Notes under the pieces: generated by a model
What the model was told of the DNA's origin: nothing
The model's database searches: none
Seen by the model: the letters and a program-made list of their open reading frames with translations, nothing else
In this document: positions 22,490 through 33,572 of the stretch, one piece after another
How the letters are laid out: every line of letters starts with the position of its first letter
Position numbering within the stretch: the first letter of the stretch is position 1
Translations under genes and position numbers: made by a program
Origin: Fratercula arctica
Taxonomy: Eukaryota > Chordata > Aves > Charadriiformes > Alcidae
Reading direction: 5' to 3'
Assembly (NCBI GenBank): GCA_947846985.1
Contig: CANTUZ010000025.1
Span: 9,732,100 to 9,796,099 of the forward strand
DNA: 64,000 nucleotides

Positions 22490-24230
22490 ATTGTGGGATT
22501 TACAGAATCCCCTAATTTGTTTGGGCAAGTGTTAGAACAAGTGCTTGAACAATTCAAACCTCCATCGGGAGTAGTCCTGCTTCAGTATGTGGATGACTTA
22601 TTGGTGTCCGGAGAGGAAGAAGGCAAGGCAAAAGAAGCCACGAATGAGTTGTTGAACTTTTTGGGCCAGCAAGGTTTGAGGGTCTCAAAAACGAAATTGC
22701 AATATGTGGAAACAGAAGTGAAGTACTTGGGACATCTAGTCAGTGAAGGGAGTCGAAAAATAAATCCTGAAAGGATCAAAGGAATAGTAGACTTACCTCT
22801 GCCAGAGACCAAGAGGGAACTGAGAAAATTTTGGGGGCTGACTGGGTACTGTAGACTGTGGATAGAGGGGTATGCTCAAAAGACTAAAGGACTATGTTCC
22901 AAACTGTTAGCTGAAGAACCGAATGTATTGGTTTGGACAGAAGAAGAGAAGAATTTAGTGGAAGATTTAAAACAGAGCCTAATTAGAGCTCCAGTTTTAG
23001 CCTTACCTTCTTTGGAGAAACCTTTTCAACTATTTGTAACTGTAGACAAAGGGGCTGCGTTAGGAATATTAACTCAAGAGTGGGGGGATAAACGACAGCC
23101 AGTAGCATATTTGTCAAAGCTCCTAGACCCAGTTTCTCGAGGACGGCCTGAATGTGCGCAGGCAGTGGCTGCAACTGCTTTATTAGTAGAAGAAAGCAGG
23201 AAGCTTACCTTCAGGGGAATGATAGAAGTTAGCACCCCCCACCAAGTCAAAACCATTTTAGCCCAAACTGTGGGAAAATGGCTAACAGATTCGAGAATAC
23301 TGAAGTATGAAGCAATTTTAATTGAAAAGGATGATTTTATTTTAACTACCAGCTCTTGCCTTAACCCAGTGAGCTTTTTGTGGAAAGGAAAAGTAGAGGC
23401 AAAGGATGAAGAACTTACACACGAATGCTTAGATGTAATTGAGTACCAGACTAAGATACGACATGACTTAAGGGAAGAACCCCTATCTGGGGGTCTTCAT
23501 TTGTTTGTAGACGGTTCTTCAAGAGTGATAGAAGGAAAGAGGTGTAATGGATGTGCAGTGGCGGATGGAGTGAGCCAACAAGTAAAAGCATCTGAGAAAT
23601 TGCCTAGTGCATGGTCTGCTCAAACGTGTGAGATGTATGCCTTAAACCAGGCACTAAAATTAATTGGAGAAGGGGAAGGAACAACATATATAGACTCTCG
23701 TTATGCCTTTGGGGTAGTGCATACCTTTGGTAAAATTTGGGAAGAACGAGGACTAATAAATAGCAAAGGGAAAGAACTTGTACATGAAGAACTTATAAAA
23801 CAGGTGTTAGCAAATATACTAATACCAAGTGAAATAGCAGTTGTACATGTTAAAGGCCACCAGAGAGGCAATTCAATTACCGCAAGGGGAAATAGATTAG
23901 CGGACAAAGTGGCAAAAGAGGTGGCCTTAGGGCAGGAGACAATTAAGATTTATAATCTTGTTCCTCAAGTACCGACAGTAACGACCCCGTTGATATTCAC
24001 GGAAAAAGATAAAGAAGCAATGACAGAAGCAGGGGCAGTGGAGAAAGATGGTAAATGGATTCTGCCTGATGGAAGGGAAATGGTTAACAAACAAACTATG
24101 AGAGAAATAATGGCAGTGTTACATCAGGGAAGCCATTGGGGAACGCAAGCAATGTGTGATATAGTTTTGCGGAAATATGGATGTTTCGGCATTTATACGG
24201 TAGCAAAGCAAATCTGCAAAAGGTGTATTA
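22490..24230 (+). pseudogene. ERV1-A pol: RT (C-terminal part), RNase H, integrase zinc region
   Basis: An open frame of about 580 codons (22493-24237), gamma-like. RT palm LQYVDDLL at about 22582. RNase H: FVDGSS at about 23506, TCEMYAL and YIDSRYAF around 23690. The integrase N-terminal zinc region reads HQGSHWG and then ends with CKRCIMC, after which the sequence jumps at 24231 into a gag fragment. The D,D,E catalytic core of integrase is therefore lost. The RT fingers and protease are missing at the 5' end. The frame is open but both ends are truncated, so it is a dead copy. Confidence 0.9.
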
Positions 24231-24302
24231 TGTGTTTGTGGACCAAACCACCTCTGACATCCACAACTATTTTAAGGATCGCATGCCGGGGTGGCAAGGA
24301 GA
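24231..24302 (+). repeat. 72-bp direct repeat, right copy (ERV gag)
   Basis: The segment repeats 20453-20524, apparently identically, and encodes the same capsid piece FVDQTTSDIHNYF. The two copies bracket a CR1 fragment plus ERV1-A. Far longer than a retroviral target duplication (4-6 bp), it implies a duplication or template-switch event. Gag coding continues briefly to about 24315 and is then fused to RT. Confidence 0.9.
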
Positions 24303-25193
24303 AAATTTGAAAGATATTATGTTACCTGAAGGTTCTAGACTTGTACAATATGTAGATGATTTGTTACTTGCCAGTAAGATGTATGAAGATTGCTTGAAAG
24401 ATACTATTTGTCTATGTACTGCTTTAGCAGAAAAAGGTCACCGTGCATCTCTTTCTAAGCTTCAACTGTGTCAGCAGGAAGTAAAATATGTAGGATTCAT
24501 ATTAAAAGAAGGACAAAGATTAGTAGACCCAGAAGGGGTCCAGGCTACTGTAGAAATACCTCAACTGGTAACAAAGAAAACAATTTTTAGGCACAGTAGG
24601 ACACTGCAGACCAGGGCTAGGGGAGTTAAGCAAGCCATTGACAGAAGCTACCAAGGCAGAGGAAGTAGAAATTATATGTTGGGGTCCAGAGAAACAAAAG
24701 GCTTTCCAAGCTGTAAAAGGAGCTTTAGCTTCTGCTCCGGCATTGGGATTGCTGGATTACTCCAAGCCCTTTGAACTATTAGTGCATGAGAACAAAGGAG
24801 TAGCTAGTGGAGTCCTTACTCAAAAGCTAGGTCCATACTGCTACCCTGTGGCTTATTACTCAACTCAACTGGATCCTGCAGTGGCAAGGAAAAATTCCTG
24901 TGTTAAAGCGATAGCAGCAACAGCAATTATCATAGAAAGAAGCAGACCCAACAACCGTGTACATCCTGCATGAAGCAGAACTGATTCTTAAGCAACATGC
25001 TACACAAGCATTGTCCCCACAAAGAGTGCATCACTATGAATTATTGAATTTAAATGCAGATAATATTACTTTAAAAAGATGCAATGTTTTGAATCCGGAA
25101 ACTTTGAGTCCAGCCTGTTCCCTCCGATGGTGAGCCACATCATGATTGTGCCAAGGTAGTGTTTCACTCCAGCTGCCCACAGGAAGATCTGCA
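24303..25193 (+). pseudogene. ERV1-B pol, RT C-terminal part and connection
   Basis: After a short gag piece the sequence passes directly into RT at LVQYVDDLLLAS (YVDD at 24349-24360), so most of gag, protease and the first part of RT are deleted. A frameshift at about 24570 breaks the RT thumb. Coding resumes in another frame at about 24640 (reading CWGPEKQKAFQAVKGALASA) and runs to about 25190. There a CR1 is inserted. The pol reading continues on the other side at 29525. Confidence 0.87.
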
Positions 25194-28100
25194 GGATAGA
25201 ATCATAGAATCATAGAATGTGATGGGTTGGAAGGGACCTTTAAAGGTCATCTAGTCCAACCCCCCTGCAGTAAGCAGGGACGTCTTCAACTAGATCAGAT
25301 TGCTCAGAGCCTCATCAAGCCTGGCCTTGAATGCCTCCAGGGATGGGGCCTCCACCACCTCTCTGGGCAACCTGTTCCAGTGTCTCACCACCCTCATTGT
25401 AAAGAACTTCTTCCTGATGTCTAATCTAAACCTACCCTGATCTAGTTTAAAACCATTGCCCCTTGTCCTATCACTACATGCCCTTGCAAACAGCCCCTCC
25501 CCAGCTTTCTTGTAGGCTCCCTTCAAGTACTGGAAGGCTGCTATAAGGTCTCCCCGGAGCCTTCTCTTCTCCAGGCTGAACAACCCCAACTCTCTCAGCC
25601 TGTCTTCATAGGAGAGGTGCTCCAGCCCTTTGGTCATCTTCGTGGCCCTCCTCTGGACCCATTCCAACAGGTCCATGTCCTTCTTGTGCTGAGGGTTCCA
25701 GAGCTGGATGCAGTACTCCAGGTGGGGTCTCACCAGAGCAAAGTAGAGGGGCAGAATCACCTCCCTTGCCCTGCTGTCCATACTTCTTTTGATGCAGCCC
25801 AGGATGCGATTGGTCTTCTGCGCTGCAAATGCACATTGTTGGCTCATGTCCAGCTTTTCATCCACCATTACCCCCAAGTCCTTTTCCGCAGGGCTGCTCT
25901 CTATCACATCATCCCCCAGCCTGTATTGATAATGAGGATTGTGTAACCGGTTCTTTTTAGAGAGATTCCAATGTACAAATCAGAGCTCACACAAAGAAAA
26001 AAAAAGTTAACTGCTTTATTGTGAAGCCTTGCTACAGAGAAAAAAGTTACTTGGCTTTATTGTGAAGCCTTGCTAAGCAGTTCCCAAATGTCCCAAAAGT
26101 TACTTAAGAGAGTCTTACCAACCCAGAGATCGTAGTAGCACCGCCAAGCAGCAGGATAACGTGGAGCCACATCAGTACGGCCAAGGGAGGTAGGTACAGT
26201 GCCTTCAGGGCGTCCCCTGTATCTTCAAAGTGTGCTCATGTCTCTCTCTCTCTGCCCCGAGACAACCTCCTTATATCCTGCACTGGATTGAGCAGAAAAG
26301 TACAGGCTAGAGTCGCTGCACGCGTGGCCAGCGCATGCAGCGAGCCCCACCAGGCTCGTGATCCGGCTTTGCTAACAGCGGCTTTCTGATATGCACCCAC
26401 ATTGTTGCACTCCCTTCTTGTTATTTTCTTTGAAGGTCAGGTTCTCATGGATCCGCACATAGTTTTTGCAGCAACAGTACTGAGGTCCTTTTTCTCGGCA
26501 CATATACTGGGTTTGGTTCAACTAGTAATTTTCCTTTGTGTCTCACTCGGACCATCCTCTATTATCCCTTACACAGATTGTCCTGATCCAAGTGTAGGAC
26601 CGTGCACTTGGTCTAGTTGAACTTCATAAGGTTTGCTTGGGCCCACCTCTCTAGCTCATCCAGGTCCCTCTGGATGATGTCCCATCCCTCTGGCCTGTCA
26701 ACCGCACCACTTAACTTGGTGTCATCGGCAAACTTGCTGAGGGTGCACTTGATCCCACTGTCTAAATCATTGATGAAGATATTGAATAGCATCGGTCCCA
26801 GTACGGATCCCTGAGGGACACCACTTGTCACCCCTCTCCATCTGGACATTGAGCCGTTGACCACTACCCTCTGGATGCAACCATCCACCCAGTTCCTTAT
26901 CCACCGAACAGTCCACCCATCAAATCTGTACCTCTCCAACTTAGAGAGAAGGATGTTATGGGGGACTGTGTCAAAGGCCTTACAGAAGTCCAGATAGATG
27001 ACATCCGTAGCTCCTCCCTTGTCCACTGATACAGTCACTCCATTGCAGAAAGCCACTAGGTTGGTCAGGCAGGACTTGCCCCTGGTGAAGCCATGCTGGC
27101 TGTCTCGAATCTCCTCCCTGTCCTCCATGTGCCTTAGCATAGCTTCCAGGAGGATCTGTTCCATGATCTTCCCAGGCACAGAGGTGAGGCTGACAGGGCA
27201 GTAGTTCCCAGGGTCCTCCTTTCTCCCCTTTTTAAAAATGGGTGCAATGTTTCCCTTTTTCCAGTCCCCATGGACGTCACCTGACTGCCATGACTTTTCA
27301 AATATCATGGAGAGTGGCTTGGCAACTACATCAGCCAATTCCCTCAGGACTCTGGGGTGCATCTCATCAGGTCCCATAGACTTGTGTATATTCAGGTTCC
27401 TCAGGTGGTCATGAACCTTGTCTTCCCTTACAGTGGGAGGGACTTTGTCCCGCAGGTCCCCGTCTTGCAGTCCTTCAACTCGGGAGGCATGAGGAGAGAG
27501 GCTGGCAGGGAAGACGGAGGCAAAAAAGTTGTTGAGAACCTCAGCCTTCTCCTCGTCTGTTGTTACCAGTTTGCCATTCTTGGTCATCAGGGAGGGTACA
27601 CTTTCTTTAACCTTCCTTTTCTGGTTGACATATACCTTCTTGTTATTCTTAGCATCCCTTGCCAAGTTCAGCTCCAGCCGCGCCTTGGCCTTCCTGACCT
27701 CATCCCTACATAACCGGGCAGCATCCCTATACTCTTCCCAGGACACCTGATGCTGCTTGAACTGCCTGTGCAGTTCCTTCTTGCCTTCTAGTTTGACCAG
27801 CAGGTCCCAGCTCAGCCATGCTGGTCTCTTCCCTTTCTTGCTTGATTTCATACCCCTGGGGATCAAGAGCTCTTGTGCTCTATGGGAAGCGTCCTTGAAG
27901 ATCTGCCAGCTCTGTTCTGCCCCCTTGTCCCTGAGGACTGTTTCCCAGGGGGTCCTATTGACGAACTCCTTGAAGAGCCGGAGGTTTGCTTTCCTAAAAT
28001 TCAGGGTCCTCATTAGGCTCCTTGTCTGACGTATTCCTGAGGACCGTGAACTCCACCAGCGCGTGGTCACTGCAGCCCAGGCTGCCTCCAATCTTGACAT

Positions 28101-29524
28101 CCCTGATGAGCTCACTCACACTGGTGACTATGAGGTCCAGTATGGCATCCCCTCGGGTAGGGCTGTCTATTTCCTGTCTTAGGAAGTTATCGTCGAGGCA
28201 CTCCAGGAACCTCCTGGATTGTCTACAGCTCGCCATGTTACTTTTCCAGCAGATGTCAGGGTAGTTGAAATCCCCCAGCAGGACGAGAGCCTTCGAGTGC
28301 AATGCTGTAGCTGGAGGAAGAAGACTTCATCAGTAGGTTCCCCTTGATCAGGCGGCCTGTAGTAGACATCAACCACAAGGTTCCCCTTGTTGCCTCAGTC
28401 TCTAATTCCTACCCATAAGCTTTCGACTTCCTCTTGGCTGTTCTTTAGGGACATCTTTTCACACTCTATCCATTCCTTAACATAGAGGGCAACACCTCTG
28501 CCCCTCCTTCCTTGCCTGTCCCTTCTGAACAGCCTGTAGCCATCGATAGCCACGTTCCAGTCATAGGATTCGTTCCACCAGGTTTCAGTAATGGCCACTA
28601 TGTCATAGCTTTCCAGCAGCACAGTAGCTTCCAACTCCTCCTGTTTGTTGCCCATGCTGCATGCATTCGTTTAGAGGCACTTCATCTGGGCTGTTGGCTG
28701 TGTCGCCTTCTTAGAGGAGCACCCCTTGGGGTGTTTCACGGGTGTTTCCCTGTTGACTCCGATTACCTCAGGAGCCCCTGGCTCGTCTCTGTAAGACTTT
28801 GACTGTGATGCAGCATCCCCAGCATGCCTCAGGGCAACAGGTCAAAAGCCCTTACTAGCGCCCCATCCCTCTATCCCTGATGTGTTATCCCACAGCTTGT
28901 CACAGACAAGGCTGATATTATCATCCCCCTCCCCCTTCACATCTAGTTTAAAGCCCTGTCGATCAGCCCCGCAATCTCTTGGGCAAAGACCCTCTTCCCC
29001 CTTTGAGAAAGGTGTTTCCCATCAGATGTCAATAAGCCCGGTGCCGTGTAGGCCATCCCATTGACAAAAAAACCCCAAATTGTGGCGGTGACACCAGCCA
29101 CGGAGCCATGTATTAATAGACTGGATTTGTCTGTTCCTTCCAATGTCGCTGCCTGCAACTGGAAGGAGTGAGGAGAAAATAAACTGTGCCCCAGACTCCC
29201 TCACCAACCTTCCCAAGGCCCTGAAGTCCCCTTTGATTGTTCTTGGTCTACGAGTCGCAGCTTCGTCTCCACCTACATGGAAGATCAATAATGGGTAATA
29301 GTCTGAGGACTGTATCAAACTAGGGAGTTTCCTGGTGATGTCCTTAACCCGGGCTCCAGGAAGACAGCAGGCTTCCCTGTGAGGAGGGTCTACCCGGCAT
29401 ATTGGGCCCTCTGTTCCCCTCAGGAGGGAGTCACCAACGACTATAACCTTTCTTTTCTTCCTTGTGGATGTGGTGATGATACGGGCGGTACGCCTTTCTG
29501 ACTGTGGAGATGTCTCTGGTGTAG
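25194..29524 (-). mobile_element. Near-complete CR1 LINE in ERV1-B pol, antisense, itself split by an LTR
   Basis: Minus-strand CR1 of about 3.7 kb after removing the LTR at 25940-26575. From 5' to 3' on the minus strand: ORF1 with an SGNH-type esterase (GDSLLRG at about 29427-29447, later DGKHLSQRG at about 29022), the endonuclease (ITETWW near 28580, GDFNYPD near 28270, SDH near 28050), the RT with FADD at 26721-26732, and the 3' UTR ending in ATTCTATGATT repeats at about 25196-25220. ORF1 has frameshifts. The 500-codon frame at 26613-28115 spans the endonuclease C-terminus and most of RT. The host ERV sequence reads GATA on both sides of the insertion. Confidence 0.93.
25940..26575 (-). 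repeat. Solo LTR inside the CR1, antisense
   Basis: A 636-bp insertion that splits the CR1 RT sequence. The ends are TGTGTAACCGG and CCCTTACACA on the plus strand, imperfect inverted termini with TG...CA. Minus-strand TATA-like GGATATAAGG lies near 26272. The AATAAA-containing segment appears twice (about 26011 and 26055), a short internal duplication of the R-region. No clean target duplication is seen. Family uncertain, perhaps alpha/beta-like. Confidence 0.8.
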
Positions 29525-31170
29525 ATAACCTCTGGGATCAACCTCTAGAGAACTCGGATCTAACCCTTTTCACCAATGGATCTTCATATTATGTGAATGG
29601 AAAATGACACACAGGCTATGCAATGGTGAGAAACTTAGAGGTACTTGAAGCAGAACCTCTACAACCCTCAGTGAGTTCCCAAGGGGCTGAATTAACTGCA
29701 TTAGCAAGAGCAGCCTGGTGGGGACGTAATCAGTGGGTAACTATTTATACTGATTCTAAATATGCTTTTGGAGTGTGTCATGCAATGGGTATGCTATGGA
29801 AAGAATGAGGGTTCCTTACCTCAGCGGGAAAAAGAATTTCTAATGGAACTGAAATCTGAATGCTGTTGGAAGCTATTAAGCTTCTAAGGGAAATTGCTGT
29901 AGTACACTGTCCAGCTCATACCAAAGGATCCAGTGAAATTGAAAGAAATAATGAAATGGCAGACAAAGCAATTAAAGTTGCTGCCCGCTGAGCTATACAT
30001 GAATGTACTGCCATAACAACTCCCTCTGCTGATGACTGGCCAGATATGAATAATCCAGCCCAAATATATGCAGAGGTTACTCAAGAAGAATGGGCTCGAT
30101 GGGAAAGTTTGGAGGCTGTGAAAGATGAAACCGGAATTTGAACTATTGGGGGAAAATGGGTTTTTACCAATTTTACCAAGAAAATATTTAATGACTTTGG
30201 CTAGGTGGTTTCATGATAAAACACATGGAGGGATGACAGCAGTTGTTAACCAGATTGAGAAAATGTGGGCAGCCCCCGGAATACATATGGCAGTAAAAAG
30301 GATTGTGAGTTCTTGTCCCATATGTTGGAAGTTTTCCAATGCAAAACCCAAACAGGAGGTTGGAGGACTACTATGGGCATACTTCCCATTCCAAAGACTG
30401 CAAATTGATTGTGCTGACATGCCTCCCATGAGTGGACTTAAGCACCTGCTGGTAATCATGGATCAACTCTCAGGATGGGTAGAAGCTTTTCCCACCAGGA
30501 AAGCTGATACTGCAGGAGTGGTCAAAGCACTCTTGTAGGAAAACATTCCTAGATATGGAATACCTAAAACCATAGAATCTGGTAGGGGTTCTAATTTTTC
30601 AGTGGGAATACTAAACAATATCTATAAAAGTTTAGGAATACAGCAACAGCTGCATGCTCCATATCATCCACAGTCCTCAGAACAGGTGGAAAGAATGAAT
30701 AGGGCTCTTAAATATTAAATTGCTTGAACTTGTAGTCAGGTAGGTTTAAAATGACCTGAAGTTTTAGGAATAGTGCTAGGAGATATGAGAAATACCTCTC
30801 ATCAACCTCTAGGGTTTTCACAAGCAGAAATAGTGTTTGGCAGGCACTTAGCTGTACCTGGGACCTTTGTCTCTGCTAGGACCAGCCTCTTAAATGGAGA
30901 TGAACGAGTTACCAAATTTGTATTGGGGATACAAAAACATCTACAAGAAAATGGGGCACAAGCCAGATGGTTTCAACCAGTACCAGCTGGAATGCAAGTA
31001 CATGATATCCAGTCTGGAGATGCAGTAATGATAAAAAGCCCACTCTCGCAAAACAAAGGTGGACCCTAAATGGGAGTGTCTGTATACTGTGTTATTAACT
31101 TCTTACTTCGCTGTAAAAGTTGCAGAAAAGGATAACTGGATTCACCACTCTCATGTTAAATGACTGCCAA
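29525..31170 (+). pseudogene. ERV1-B pol continued: RNase H and integrase, many stops
   Basis: The continuation of the pol interrupted at 25193. RNase H begins LTLFTNGSS at about 29560, with N where the first catalytic D should stand, and a stop at about 29605. YTDSKYAFG follows at about 29747. The integrase zinc region has HDKTHGG (about 30214) and CPIC (about 30315), then LQIDCAD (about 30400). The second catalytic D is replaced by G (ESGRG at about 30578). The E remains in QVERMN at about 30685. Several in-frame stops make it inactive. Confidence 0.88.
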
Positions 31171-32290
31171 AAGAACATCAGTTAGATGGACCACTGTTGA
31201 CCCCGCAGGACTCTGTCAATCCTACCTTGGAGATTGAAACCAGCACCATTTGAGTTTACAAAGGCTGAAGGAATCCCAGAACCATGTCATTTTTGTTTTC
31301 TTTCTAGAGCCACCTGGACCAGGGAGTCACCCGGACCAGGGAGTCACCCGCTGCTGGCCAAGTGGACCATCAGAGACCGTAAATCAAGGACAGTATTCAC
31401 CATCCTTATAGAGTGGCATTCACTCCAGGCTCAGTTCCAAGAGGGGAAAGTTTGAGATGGTATCAGCATGGTTGGCTTTGGTTATCCTGCAATAAGTGTG
31501 GTCCATGTCATCCTGGGTGGTGTATTAATGTTATAAAGATCATTGTGAAAACTGTCAAAGAGGTTGAGGCTGTGGAAATATAACCATTTTGACCTTCCGT
31601 TGGGAAGATATGGGATTTTAATCTTACATACCAGTGTACTACCAAGTAGACATTACTCCCCGTTTTGGACCCTACAAGGCCATTATTTTGTCTGTGACCA
31701 AAAAACTTATAAAAAAAAAGCTTATAAAATACTACTGGCCAATTGGACAGACAGTTGTTACGTAGCCCGTGGGGTGCCATATTTACACATTACTTCTAAA
31801 TTACCTCATTGAAACTCAAGAACAAACTCTTCAAAGACTAGAAGAGGCACTGGATAGCCCATGGAGAAATCCACTAACAGAGGGAAAACTAATAGGATGC
31901 GCCATTTCAGGAATAATTCCGTTAGTGACCTTCCCTGCCATCGCTTGTGTAGGCCGATATACCATCAGACTACAAATGGTCTTAGAAAAGGTTGCTTTAG
32001 AACTTGAAGAATATCAGTGATCTAGGAACAGCCATTGAATCTCTCAGTGAGGAGATTCAGCATGTAAGAATCTTTTCCCTCCAAAATAGGTTAGCCTTAG
32101 ATTATCTCCTGGCATCTCAAGAAGGCATGTGTGCATTAATTGGATCTCAGTGTTGTATCTATATAAATGACAATTCCCATGAGATATATCAAAAGGTGAT
32201 TGAGGCAGAAACACATGCCCGCAAAGGAGCCCAAAATGCATACAACCCCCCTGAAAGTGACTGGTTACAGAACTTGTTCTCTGGATAGAG
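31171..32290 (+). pseudogene. ERV1-B env, broken, gamma-type TM
   Basis: The surface-subunit part (about 31240-31810) is badly decayed, with stops and frameshifts. The transmembrane subunit (31811-32288) is clearer: a hydrophobic fusion-peptide-like stretch (ISGIIPLVTFPAIACVG, about 31905-31956), a helical region, the run LQNRLALDYLLA, and a CX6CC motif at 32130-32156. This is the covalent SU-TM type typical of gamma-like retroviruses. A second hydrophobic stretch (about 32305-32405) may be the membrane anchor but is in a different frame. The gene is not functional. Confidence 0.83.
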
Positions 32291-32483
32291 ATTATCATCA
32301 TGGTTTAGTAGTTTATTTAGTTCATTGCTAAAAAGTCTTTTACCTCTGGTTATTATGCTTTTGATAGCTTGCTGTATTTTTACTTGTATTTGGAATTGTT
32401 TACAGAATATGCTTGTGAAATCTATACAAGGGTATTGAAGAGTCCTCATGCAAGACCAACTATAGATGGGCAGGGATGCCTGA

Positions 32484-33005
32484 AAAAAACAAAGGGAAGA
32501 CTGTTATAGGAGTTTGATTAACTGTATTCTTCTCTCTGAATAGTCTCGTTTAGCATTAGTAGCTTAGCACTAGTAGCTAAAGTAGTTGAAGCCTTAGGCT
32601 GCAAGAGCTGACTGAGAGTAAACTTTTTGATCAAACTAATGCTGCTAACACAGAACTAGCTGAATCCAGCAGATGCGAGTGGAATGAAGAAGATAAGGAC
32701 CAAGGAAACAATTCCAAGAGAATGAGGTAACTTCAGAAGAAGGCCAGCCCAGCGACAGTGAAAATCAATAAGAAATCAAGAGACCACCCACCAGAATTAA
32801 GTGATTGGACTTGGGGATCATGTGCTGGGTGGTACTGAGGGGTGAGATCTGGGGTAGAGGTCCCTCTCCAGAGGCACTCAGCTCAAGCTGTAACCTGAGA
32901 ACTAATAAAAGAGGAATTGGAAACCTTTACTTGGACCTTACATTTTTCAGCGGGATCCTAGGGTCAGACCCTGTTATGGTGGCTGGCGTGTGTAAATTCA
33001 TAACA
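32484..33005 (+). repeat. ERV1-B polypurine tract and 3' LTR
   Basis: AAAAAAACAAAGGGAAGA at 32484-32500 is the polypurine tract. The LTR runs 32502-33005 (504 bp), from TGTTATAGGAGTTTG to AAATTCATAACA, with an AATAAA signal near 32903. The sequence immediately after the LTR is inverted pol of another provirus (ERV1-C), not host flank. The LTR is not the same as the LTR of ERV1-C at 37505-37940, although the last dozen bases are similar. Confidence 0.86.
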
Positions 33006-33572
33006 GTACCATTTAGCATTTACTGGAATTAATGTAATAATTGTAGAAGGATCTGGTACCACCGGCTGGGGAACTATGACCCACTCATTTATCACCCTAA
33101 GATCTTGCACAAACTGGTAAACTGGTTCACCATCTGGTCCCAGTTTAGGTTTTCTGATTGGTAGGATAGGAGTACTGCAAGGGGACTGACATTCTACTAA
33201 TATTCCCTTTTTGATATACTCCTCCATCAGTGGTGCAATGCCTGCTATAGCTTCAGTAGATAATGGATATTGTTGGATTGAGGATGGGTTACTGCCTTTA
33301 GTTTGAATATATACTGGTGTGACTGATTTGAGTAAGCCCACATCCACGGGGTCCCATCCCCACAATGAAATTGGTATATCATTTAGTTCCTTAGGCAAAG
33401 TTCCTAATTCACTCGGGTTTGCCAAGGCAGCAATCAGTTTTGGTAAATTTGGTATAGGTAATTTGAGTTTAATTCCATCTGGAGTACAATGTAACTTTGC
33501 ATTCAGCCTACAAAGGTCCCTTCCCAGCAAGTTGACAGGAGTGTCCTGTACAACTATGAAAGAGTGGGAGGT
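33006..33572 (-). pseudogene. ERV1-C protease C-terminal end and RT N-terminal part, antisense
   Basis: The minus strand reads the end of an aspartic protease (DTPVNLLGRDLCRL, about 33540-33500) and then the N-terminal part of RT (PLMEEYIKKGILVECQSPC at about 33220, then VQDLRVINEWV near 33110). It is in one frame of about 190 codons, with no stops. It terminates at the LTR of ERV1-B at 33005, so the RT palm, RNase H, integrase and env of this provirus are missing. The 5' side is interrupted by the LTR at 33573. Confidence 0.9.
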
